Virus record (IMG/VR): IMGVR_UViG_3300025459_000202
Coordinates: 1 to 29,675 of that record
Reading direction: 5' to 3' (one strand)
DNA: 29,675 bases
Source of the DNA: a virus
This document shows positions 23,533-29,675 of the stretch, piece after piece (position 1 is the stretch's first letter; every line of letters begins with the position of its first letter). The notes below the pieces were generated by a model. The model ran no database searches. It was given only the letters and a program-made list of their open reading frames with translations, and was not told the DNA's origin. Position numbers and translations under genes: made by a program.

Positions 23533-24591
23533 TTAATCTTTTATAAAGTTATTCAATTTGCTGAAGCACTCATTGACCCAATTTGGGAAATTAGGTATAT
23601 TATTCGTAACTTTATCCTCACCAATCAACTTGGCTAACTCAAATCTATTAAGTTTTGGAATGGGATTATCAAGGATTTCCTTTACATGTAATTGGGCCAT
23701 AGTTGTTAACGCAGTATCCGTTAACTGCATAAGAGCATAATTTCTTTCTACATCCTGCCAATTTTGGACAATTGTATCATAGACCTTCAATTTACCACTA
23801 TTTGCTACCGAAGTAACGTATAAATCACCAACATCCATACTGGCCCCACTCAACATAGGAAACGCCTTTACAACTGTCTTTAGGCCGCACCCACGCACAC
23901 CGGGGATGTTATCGGAGTCATCCCCACACAATGCTCGGAAATAAACAAAATTCTGTGAACTAATCCCATATTCATTCAATACATCTTGAGGCCCATATAG
24001 CCTTTTTTTTGTTGGACTCCAGACTCTAATATGGTCATTTACAATCTGTAAGAAATCTTTGTCTGATGACATAATAATTGAATTCCAATCTTTGAAAGAA
24101 TCCAAGGCCAAATAAGCTATTGTATCATCGGCTTCAACATTATCCAAAGAAATTACATTTACAGGAAGACTACCTAAATAAATAACCAATCTTTGGAGTT
24201 GTTTTTTCATAGAAATTTCTTCATCGTTAAGAGAAGTATTTTCATAAATTCTGTTCAAGCGAACTTTGGTCTTTCTATGTTCCTTATATTCAGAGTATAT
24301 GGCTCTGCGTTTCATTGAGCCGCCGACACCATCAAAAACAATAACACACCTATCTGGTTGAAATTGTTTAAGAACATAACCAACACTTTTTAGAAAGCCA
24401 GTCATTCCACCTGTATGTAGTCCGTCTTCATTAAGAGTCGGGATAGCCATAAAGGCTCGGCAGAAAGTATTATATCCATCTACTATTAAAACTTCTCTTT
24501 TAGTAATACTCGACAGTCCTAGTTCTTGGGCTTTTTTCTTTTCCTCTTTTATATTTTCCCAAATTGAAAAAATATCAGGTTTATTTGTCAT
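23533..24591 (-). CDS. FEN-type 5'-3' exonuclease
   Basis: 352 residues from ATG 24591, which begins seven bases after the preceding stop; a longer frame (to 24660) would overlap that gene and is less likely. The metal-binding acidic residues of the FEN/5'-3' exonuclease family are visible: D38 (IVDGYN), D87 (VFDGVGG), E153/D155/D156 (NVEADDT), D177/D179 (SSDKDF) and D224/D225/D227 (LCGDDSDNIPG), and the last lies in the helix-hairpin-helix segment GVRGCGLKT. It should remove RNA primers and 5' flaps during replication, the role of T4 RNase H or the exonuclease domain of Pol I. Its partner polymerase is probably the family A enzyme nearby. Confidence 0.88.
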   Translation of the reverse strand: MTNKPDIFSIWENIKEEKKKAQELGLSSITKREVLIVDGYNTFCRAFMAIPTLNEDGLHTGGMTGFLKSVGYVLKQFQPDRCVIVFDGVGGSMKRRAIYSEYKEHRKTKVRLNRIYENTSLNDEEISMKKQLQRLVIYLGSLPVNVISLDNVEADDTIAYLALDSFKDWNSIIMSSDKDFLQIVNDHIRVWSPTKKRLYGPQDVLNEYGISSQNFVYFRALCGDDSDNIPGVRGCGLKTVVKAFPMLSGASMDVGDLYVTSVANSGKLKVYDTIVQNWQDVERNYALMQLTDTALTTMAQLHVKEILDNPIPKLNRFELAKLIGEDKVTNNIPNFPNWVNECFSKLNNFIKD

Positions 24592-24598
24592 AACATAA

Positions 24599-24808
24599 TT
24601 AATCTTTAAAATACTTTTTAAGTGACTCAACTTCCTTAAAAAGCAATTTCCAAAAAACATCTTCTTCGGTTAAATTATTTGCTAAACTTAGAGAAAAATT
24701 TACCAATTCTTTTGTATTCAAATCATTTTGTAGTGCGTATCTGATAGCATCAGTATCAATATTACTACAAATTTCTACTTTATGATTATTCAAATATTTA
24801 TTTTTCAT
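24599..24808 (-). CDS. Small unknown protein between UvsX and FEN genes
   Basis: 69 residues, mostly helical and acidic in the second half (TEEDVFWKLLFKEVESLKKYF). It has no cysteine cluster or membrane segment. It starts 2 bases after the UvsX stop and ends seven bases before the FEN start, so it is in the replication operon. No family recognised. Confidence 0.5.
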   Translation of the reverse strand: MKNKYLNNHKVEICSNIDTDAIRYALQNDLNTKELVNFSLSLANNLTEEDVFWKLLFKEVESLKKYFKD

Positions 24809-24810
24809 AA

Positions 24811-25962
24811 TTAATCCTCTTCTGCATTTTCATCAACTTCAATATCTTCTGAAATTACACTATTAGGATCTCTGTATTTCATAACATATTCACTGGCAAT
24901 AACATCATAAACTTCATCCTTGAATTTCTGGTCGGTATTTATTTTTTCAACAAATTCAGGCACAGTTAATTTTACTGTATCTAATGAAAGTTTTATGTTA
25001 TATTTGTCATCAACTTTTTTAGCAAACCCATTTTCTTTCAAAAAATCCAACCAACTTTTCAAATCTTGAATACCTGAATCAAAATGAATTTCAAACAAAG
25101 CACTTCGTTTCGGTGGTCCAATGCGATTTTTGGTTACAACCGCTTTACAGTTATTACCAATAATTTTATTACCTTTCTTTAAGGCGCCCGTATTACCCAA
25201 TCGAACACGAACGGACGCTGCAAATCCCATTGCTTTACCACCCGGAACCACCCATTTATCTCCAAATTTTACAGCATTTAAGTTCATACGAAGTTGGTTG
25301 GTGAATACAATAAGAACCCTCTGTCTTCCAATAAGACCTATGATTTTTCGACAGGCTTTGCTTATGATGATAGCTTTTGAAGTATTATAACCATCTTTAC
25401 CATGCGCAGATTCCATTTCAGTTTCACATGAAGCTTGAGATAAGGAGTCAACCACAATAGTTAATAACACATCACCATTTGTTTTTCTAACCACACCAAC
25501 AATTTCTTCGATTTTGGAAAAAATTTCTTCCACAGTAAACAAAGTAGCATAACCCATTTCCTTTATATCTACACCAACTGCTTTCCAAAATTCAGGGGCA
25601 GCAGCGTTTTCAGTGTCAATAAACACAGCTTTACCACCTTTTTTCTGAGTATTAGCAACGATATGCGCACAGATAAGAGATTTACCTGTACTTTCTAATC
25701 CATGTAATTCAACAATTCTTCCAACAGGTAAACCACCATTTTTTCTGTTCGAAATAGCCAAGTCAAGAAGAGTTGAACCTGTAGAAATCCAATCAGACAC
25801 CATTGATGGGTCTTCCTGTTCATCCAAAAAATAAGCCACTTTACTACCATCCGTTTGTGACTTATTCATTGTTTTTACAATAAGTTCGGCAAGTTCACTT
25901 CTTTCAACTTTTTGAACTTTGTCAACTTCACCTTCTACGTGAACAGACTTTCCTTTTGACAT
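24811..25962 (-). CDS. uvsX: RecA/UvsX-like recombinase
   Basis: 383 residues. The ATPase core has Walker A GLESTGKS at 88-95, FIDTENA after it, Walker B TIVVDSLSQ, IVFTNQLRMN and the DNA-binding loop VVPGGKAMGF. It should form filaments on ssDNA and drive strand exchange for recombination and recombination-dependent replication. The first 40 residues are charged and the tail is acidic (EDIEVDENAEED), as in RecA-type proteins. It is close to gp32-like and FEN genes, as in a T4-like replisome block. Whether it is nearer to T4 UvsX or to bacterial RecA needs a tree; I call it UvsX-like because of the phage context. Confidence 0.85.
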   Translation of the reverse strand: MSKGKSVHVEGEVDKVQKVERSELAELIVKTMNKSQTDGSKVAYFLDEQEDPSMVSDWISTGSTLLDLAISNRKNGGLPVGRIVELHGLESTGKSLICAHIVANTQKKGGKAVFIDTENAAAPEFWKAVGVDIKEMGYATLFTVEEIFSKIEEIVGVVRKTNGDVLLTIVVDSLSQASCETEMESAHGKDGYNTSKAIIISKACRKIIGLIGRQRVLIVFTNQLRMNLNAVKFGDKWVVPGGKAMGFAASVRVRLGNTGALKKGNKIIGNNCKAVVTKNRIGPPKRSALFEIHFDSGIQDLKSWLDFLKENGFAKKVDDKYNIKLSLDTVKLTVPEFVEKINTDQKFKDEVYDVIASEYVMKYRDPNSVISEDIEVDENAEED

Positions 25963-25966
25963 AAAT

Positions 25967-26197
25967 TTATTTTATTTTTTCTATTTTAAAATGTCTTCGA
26001 ACATTCGATGGATAAGATTCTATTTTCGATTTTAAACTATCAAATGTTAAAAAATAACGGCATTGATGACAAAATATAGATATTTCTAAACATTTTGCAA
26101 CTTCATATGATGTGATATCTTCTTTAGGGGAATATACCATTAATCTTTTATCAACTTCTTTTTCTTCCGAAAACCACCAGTTTTTGAATATATTCAT
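25967..26197 (-). CDS. Small unknown protein between gp32-like and UvsX genes
   Basis: 76 residues from ATG 26197; an upstream TTG in the same frame would add 12 residues and is less likely. It has an N-terminal NIFKNWWFSEEKEVD, a middle with CLEISIFCHQCRYF (three cysteines, CxxC) and a basic end (VRRHFKIEKIK). The C-x2-C may bind zinc or a partner. It stops four bases before the UvsX start. Its position between the recombinase and the ssDNA-binding protein would suit a T4 UvsY-like mediator, but I see no sequence support for that. Confidence 0.45.
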   Translation of the reverse strand: MNIFKNWWFSEEKEVDKRLMVYSPKEDITSYEVAKCLEISIFCHQCRYFLTFDSLKSKIESYPSNVRRHFKIEKIK

Positions 26198-26257
26198 AAT
26201 TGAAATGCTACACCTTTCGATGCAGCATTCCAAGTTATTTTATTTTTAATTTCAAAA

Positions 26258-27250
26258 TTACTTCTTATTGTCAGGGAAGATATTTTTGAATGCTGCATCA
26301 AAATCCTGCACACTTATCTTCTTTGATTTTTGAGCAGAAGGAGAAACGGCAGGAGTTGCTGGAACAGCAATCACTTCCGCTATTGTAGCAGGACCTGTAG
26401 CTGCAGCAATTTCCTCTTCGGTTGGAATTTCAACAGTATCATCTTCAGGTTCTACTGGTTCAGGAGTGGAAGTAACAACTGGAGTTTTTGCAGTTCTTTC
26501 TGCTCCACGTAGAGCTGAAGCAGAGACTATTCCTCTACGTTCACTTTCCAACTTAATTTCAAGCGCCGTCACTAATTCCTCATAAGAAGAAGTCTTATAA
26601 ATATCATAGATATTTATTTGTTTCTTAGTAATAAGTTCCATAATTTCCTTGGCCTTTGGATGGTCAGGGTCAATTACTGGACGTGGTTTTGGTTTGATAA
26701 GAATCTTGGTATCAGGGAAATCTGCTTTCAATTCTTCAGCAGTCTTGAAGTCAACCGTGATATCATATCCGTTATTCAAATCTGTAATGTCGCCGTAATC
26801 TGGTTCATTGATAGCTGACATCAATTGCTCACAGACACGTGCGCCAAATCCCCAAAACTTTACACCTTCTTCTTCCTTACCACGAACTATGATAGGAACG
26901 TAGGTTCTTAGTTTTGGTTGCATTTTTCTACCCTTACCCCAAGTTTCTTTTACCTTTTCAAGTCTATTTGCCAATTCCACAATAGGGTCTGGTTGATTAA
27001 CACTTGATGGGCTTAAATAACTCACCTTATCTCCATTAAAGTCATAATGCCATTTCAATTCAATGAATGGAAAATCGGGTTGATATTGATAAGGAACAAT
27101 TCTAACTACTTGTTTGCCTGGTTCGGGCTTCCAAATGTATTTTTTGATTTTTTCGACTTTTGCTTGTTGTTCTTCGGTAAGTTTTCTGCCGCCTTTTTTC
27201 GTCTTGTCGAACGACGCTAGTTTATTGCGGACTTTATCCATGTTTAACAT
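26258..27250 (-). CDS. gp32-like single-stranded DNA-binding protein
   Basis: 330 residues. The N-terminal helix (MDKVRNKLASFDK) and a core with KYIWKPEPGKQVVRIVPYQY, FIELKWHYDFNG, KVSYLSPSSVNQPDP and TYVPIIVRGKEEEGVKFWGFG resemble the OB-fold core of T4-like gp32 proteins. The T4 zinc-finger cysteines are absent; only one Cys (in GARVCEQL) is seen. The tail is Pro/Thr/Glu/Ala-rich with an acidic cluster (EPVEPEDDTVE) and ends with a conserved-looking FDAAFKNIFPDNKK, as expected for a C-terminal partner-binding tip. It should coat ssDNA and recruit the helicase, recombinase and polymerase. The start may be ATG 27250 or 27241; 157 AT-rich bases upstream hold no gene and probably the promoter. 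Confidence 0.78.
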   Translation of the reverse strand: MLNMDKVRNKLASFDKTKKGGRKLTEEQQAKVEKIKKYIWKPEPGKQVVRIVPYQYQPDFPFIELKWHYDFNGDKVSYLSPSSVNQPDPIVELANRLEKVKETWGKGRKMQPKLRTYVPIIVRGKEEEGVKFWGFGARVCEQLMSAINEPDYGDITDLNNGYDITVDFKTAEELKADFPDTKILIKPKPRPVIDPDHPKAKEIMELITKKQINIYDIYKTSSYEELVTALEIKLESERRGIVSASALRGAERTAKTPVVTSTPEPVEPEDDTVEIPTEEEIAAATGPATIAEVIAVPATPAVSPSAQKSKKISVQDFDAAFKNIFPDNKK

Positions 27251-27407
27251 ATAATTATTTTTTTAATTAGTTTAATTAGTTTATAAGTCAATCGTTAACT
27301 ACAATTTGTTAAGTCTTGTCTTGTTACTAATAAATATGAAAGATACACTGAAATCGTTCAAAAATCAACCTATAAAAAGCGAAAAAATTATTTTATTTTA
27401 GTGAATT
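27251..27407 (-). promoter_or_regulatory. AT-rich leader before the gp32-like gene
   Basis: 157 bases without a supported gene. On the minus strand a near TTGACT hexamer is followed 16 bases later by TAATTA, a weak -35/-10 pair, and there is a 9-base tandem repeat (TTTAATTAG twice, near 27269-27290). It most likely holds the promoter and untranslated leader of the gp32-like gene. The boxes are weak, so this is mainly a position argument. Confidence 0.25.
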
Positions 27408-27818
27408 TTAATTTACTATTTCCAGAAGTTTAATTGGAATTATTTTAATAGAAGTTGTATCAGCTAAAGATGTATCAACAATAATTAAAGAATTAGTATA
27501 AAGACTCCAATCTACGGAAAAATCCCTATCAAAAACACCACCGTTTTCATCTTTAATAATTTGATTCATAGCATTCAATGTATAAAGAGTATTTGTTTGC
27601 TTTTTTCTATGAATGGAAATTGTGTTAGGAAATTTTGGAAATTCTTTTCCCTCACTTAATATATTATAAGTGACGAACACTTCTTTAGGAACATTAACGT
27701 TAGAGAAAACAAAAAAACGATTGTTATAAACAGTATAAAATTTTTTTATTTCTTCTATTGTTGTTTTGAAAGATATTACCGAAGAGAACGTACACAATAA
27801 TTGTCTCTTGTCGTTCAT
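27408..27818 (-). CDS. Unknown phage protein
   Basis: 136 residues, apparently alternating strands and helices (RFFVFSNVNVPKEVFVTYNI, ISIHRKKQTNTLYTLNAMNQII, FSVDWSLYTNSLIIVD). The T-L-Y-T-L-N-A-M-N segment and the D-W-x-x-Y end look like a conserved phage family that I cannot name. No catalytic motif is evident. It starts inside the stop of the previous gene (ATGA at 27815-27818), so it is co-translated with the Pro/Thr-rich protein, and ends before the leader of the gp32-like gene. The function may relate to replication because of the neighbours. Confidence 0.5.
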   Translation of the reverse strand: MNDKRQLLCTFSSVISFKTTIEEIKKFYTVYNNRFFVFSNVNVPKEVFVTYNILSEGKEFPKFPNTISIHRKKQTNTLYTLNAMNQIIKDENGGVFDRDFSVDWSLYTNSLIIVDTSLADTTSIKIIPIKLLEIVN

Positions 27819-28504
27819 AATAATTTCTTCTTGATTTCATTCATTATATGTGGTGCATTGAACATTATATATTGAATAACTTCATCCAACATATAATCGT
27901 CACCTTTCAACATAGTTTTAATGGCTGCTTTATCAGCTTCCTTTTCCGCTGGGGTTTTTGGTGGTGGTAAAGGTAAATCGGTTGGTTCTTTTGTTGGTTC
28001 AGCCGTTGGTGTAGAAACAGGTGTTTGTTGTGGAGCTGCAGTAGTCTTAGCTTGAACGGGTTCAGTTTCAGTAGTATCATCTGATGTGGGTGGTGCAGCT
28101 TGAGAAACAGGGAGATTGGTCTTTGGCTCGGTTTTTGATTTTTCTGGTTCTGCAGTGGGCTTTTCTGCTGGTGCAGTTGGTGGTTGTGTTCCAAAAATAT
28201 TCGCAGCTTTCTTTGTGGGGTCTTTCTCAAAATGAGTTCCACGTTTAATGGCTGCTTGTTTATATTCAGGTGTAGGGAATGTAACTAAAATACCTTTGGT
28301 ATTATAAGCTTGTCGTTCAGGATATTTTCCTTCCAATACTTTGTTGGAGAATGAGTTAACAGATTCTTCGTCGATACCTTTTTTCATAAGATAATCACGC
28401 AAAGCTCCCATATGGTCGTTTTCCTCAATATTAAACATACCATCCTTTACCCTTTTATCCAACGAAACTTCATTTAGAATTTTTTCAAGCAATTTTTTAT
28501 TCAT
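27815..28504 (-). CDS. Unknown protein with Pro/Thr/Glu/Ala-rich linker
   Basis: 229 residues from ATG 28504, preceded by GGTG about 8 bases upstream; an in-frame TTG at 28549 would add 15 residues and overlap the polymerase stop. It opens with a short amphipathic helix (MNKKLLEKILNEVSLDKRV), then about 90 folded residues (ENDHMGALRDYLMKKGIDE, GILVTFPTPEYKQAAIKRGT). About 100 disordered residues rich in Pro, Thr, Ala and Gln follow, with a helical end (DDYMLDEVIQYIMFNAPHIM). No family recognised; a scaffold or virion-linked role is possible. It sits between the polymerase and the 136-residue gene, whose start overlaps its stop. Confidence 0.5.
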   Translation of the reverse strand: MNKKLLEKILNEVSLDKRVKDGMFNIEENDHMGALRDYLMKKGIDEESVNSFSNKVLEGKYPERQAYNTKGILVTFPTPEYKQAAIKRGTHFEKDPTKKAANIFGTQPPTAPAEKPTAEPEKSKTEPKTNLPVSQAAPPTSDDTTETEPVQAKTTAAPQQTPVSTPTAEPTKEPTDLPLPPPKTPAEKEADKAAIKTMLKGDDYMLDEVIQYIMFNAPHIMNEIKKKLL

Positions 28505-28545
28505 ATAATCACCGTAAGTATAAATATTCCTATAAATTCTGAAAA

Positions 28546-29675
28546 TCAAGGATAGATTTGAATAACCGAATCATAAGATTCACCCTTGTACACTTTAATT
28601 GGAAATCGATTACACATCATCATGATATTTATAATATCATTTAGAACAACCGTGCCATCAGCTTTATAAAAATCAAATAACAACGAATCATATGTATATA
28701 ATATTGCCTTTGTTTTCTTATCTCTAAGATATTTGTTCACACAATTTATTGCTGTCAAAGCAATTTCAGTTTCCGTAGCTTGAAGAATATAATTGAATAG
28801 CTTAGCAGGATTTGCATCTTTCAAATGGTCAGTGGTAATCATTCGCCTAAATATAGGAGTTGTCACATATCCATTTTCTCTAAAACATTTCCAATTATCA
28901 TCAATAAATTCCTTCAAGCTTCTAAAATATTTAATATGTTCATATTTTTCTTCCACACCACCATATAATTGCCGCATTGTTATTCGTTTGATTTCTTCCA
29001 AATCATACTCTGTAATTTTTCTATTAAAATATATTTCTCCTAAATATTTGTAAATATCTTCATTAGCTCCCATAGGAAAATTAACTATGTTACAAATAAT
29101 TCTTGGATGAAAAGCAGAATAATCAATTAGTATCATCATTCCATCATTTCCGTAACGGGATATAAAACATTTTCTTACACCACTATCTTTACTTAATGCT
29201 GCATAATTGACTCCATCAAAATGATTACTAGGTCTGCCCGTGCTCGTATAAACGTTATATTGACTATATACCAATCCGTTAGGTTGTATTTTTGCATTAA
29301 AATGTTTTCCAAAACAATTAGCGTTCACATAAATACCATTTGATTCCAATTCAGATAACGTTTCAATTACAATTTCATTCTCCTTTCTATAACCTTCATC
29401 AATCAAATTTATATCCAGTAAAATGGACTTATCACACATTTTCTCAAACATTTCCTTATGCTTTAACAAAGGAACTACTTTATTCAAATCTCCACAATTC
29501 TTTTTAGTTTGATAAATAAATTTATGTGCTTGAGTTTCAAAATATTGTTTATCAATCAATTTCCCTTTTTGAAGATGATTAAATAAATTAATATCCAACA
29601 AATCCTTAGTAAAAGGTAGAAGTTGAATAAATGACTTTTTATCAAACACCCATTTTATTCCATCCAAATTATTTA
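28546..29675 (-). CDS. Family A DNA polymerase, C-terminal part (5' end outside window)
   Basis: The frame stays open to the window edge, so the gene probably starts further right; a TTG at 29667 gives 373 residues. The palm and fingers motifs of family A are visible: TSTGRPS at 141-147 (numbering from the TTG), motif A DYSAFHPR at 182-189 with catalytic D182, motif B-like KRITMRQLYGG at 227-237, NYILQATETEIALTA near 292-305, and motif C YTYDSLLF with D327. The usual HDE of motif C reads YDS, and motif A has H187 instead of the usual Glu. It should be the replicative or repair polymerase that works with the nearby FEN. The 3'-5' exonuclease domain, if any, is outside the window. Confidence 0.82.
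   Translation of the reverse strand, partial: NNLDGIKWVFDKKSFIQLLPFTKDLLDINLFNHLQKGKLIDKQYFETQAHKFIYQTKKNCGDLNKVVPLLKHKEMFEKMCDKSILLDINLIDEGYRKENEIVIETLSELESNGIYVNANCFGKHFNAKIQPNGLVYSQYNVYTSTGRPSNHFDGVNYAALSKDSGVRKCFISRYGNDGMMILIDYSAFHPRIICNIVNFPMGANEDIYKYLGEIYFNRKITEYDLEEIKRITMRQLYGGVEEKYEHIKYFRSLKEFIDDNWKCFRENGYVTTPIFRRMITTDHLKDANPAKLFNYILQATETEIALTAINCVNKYLRDKKTKAILYTYDSLLFDFYKADGTVVLNDIINIMMMCNRFPIKVYKGESYDSVIQIYP

Noticed and set aside
24592-24660. Longer N-terminus for the FEN exonuclease
   Set aside because: The extension overlaps the 69-residue gene and has no family similarity; the ATG at 24591 fits the operon spacing.
27338-27403. A 21-residue + frame in the leader of the gp32-like gene
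   Set aside because: Very short, no Shine-Dalgarno, no recognisable motif, and in the wrong orientation for its neighbours.
27815-28549. TTG start at 28549 for the Pro/Thr-rich protein
   Set aside because: The ATG at 28504 has a GGTG ribosome-binding candidate and starts the helix motif; the TTG would overlap the polymerase stop.

Overview
The window is a very AT-rich, tightly packed stretch of a large tailed-phage genome, most likely a T4-superfamily-like or jumbo phage from a metagenome. The evidence is a core of phage replication and recombination genes: gp62-like clamp-loader small subunit, DnaB/gp41-like helicase, FEN-type 5'-3' exonuclease, RecA/UvsX recombinase, gp32-like ssDNA-binding protein and a family A DNA polymerase. 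Many genes overlap by a few bases, and there are many short hypothetical genes. No tRNA, rRNA, integrase, transposase or CRISPR array was seen, and no capsid, portal, tail or terminase gene could be recognised. The host cannot be named. Most starts lack a strong Shine-Dalgarno and sit in A/T-rich leaders.

Layout. (1) 1-3953 is a surface-sugar island: an FkbM-type methyltransferase end, two glycosyltransferase-like genes (+), then convergent (-) genes for an NAD-dependent sugar epimerase/reductase and an E1/RfbH-type 3-dehydrase, the 3,6-dideoxyhexose pair. (2) 4031-4689 holds two small + genes, one a CPxC membrane protein. (3) 4694-8187 (-) is an operon bracketed by two DruA/DUF4338-family genes; between them lie a small basic protein, a membrane protein, gp62 and a DUF5664 dATP/dGTP diphosphohydrolase-like enzyme. 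(4) 8202-12653 holds a duplicated-domain + gene and a (-) set of MoxR-type AAA+ ATPase, a VWA protein with an HExxH motif, and two small genes; a strong hairpin at 12699-12730 lies just upstream of the set. (5) 12754-18737 (-) holds a large unknown protein, a Mom-like DNA-modification protein, a small membrane protein, a class II (B12-dependent) ribonucleotide reductase and a GNAT acetyltransferase. (6) 18870-20264 is the helicase. (7) 20376-22754 (+) holds a five-module zinc-binding repeat protein and a conserved protein with a Trp/Tyr/Pro-rich linker, ended by a bidirectional terminator. (8) 22800-29675 (-) is the replication/recombination block: DNA methyltransferase, FEN, small protein, UvsX, small protein, gp32-like protein, two unknowns and a family A polymerase that runs off the window.

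How it fits together: the right part copies and recombines DNA, the RNR and the DUF5664 enzyme adjust dNTP pools, the methyltransferase and Mom-like protein probably modify phage DNA, and the left part probably alters cell-surface or virion glycans. The most unusual points are the T4-type accessory proteins next to a family A polymerase, the two DruA-family proteins that share a motif with the Mom-like protein, a gp62 C-terminal module copied into a membrane protein, and the zinc-module repeat protein.
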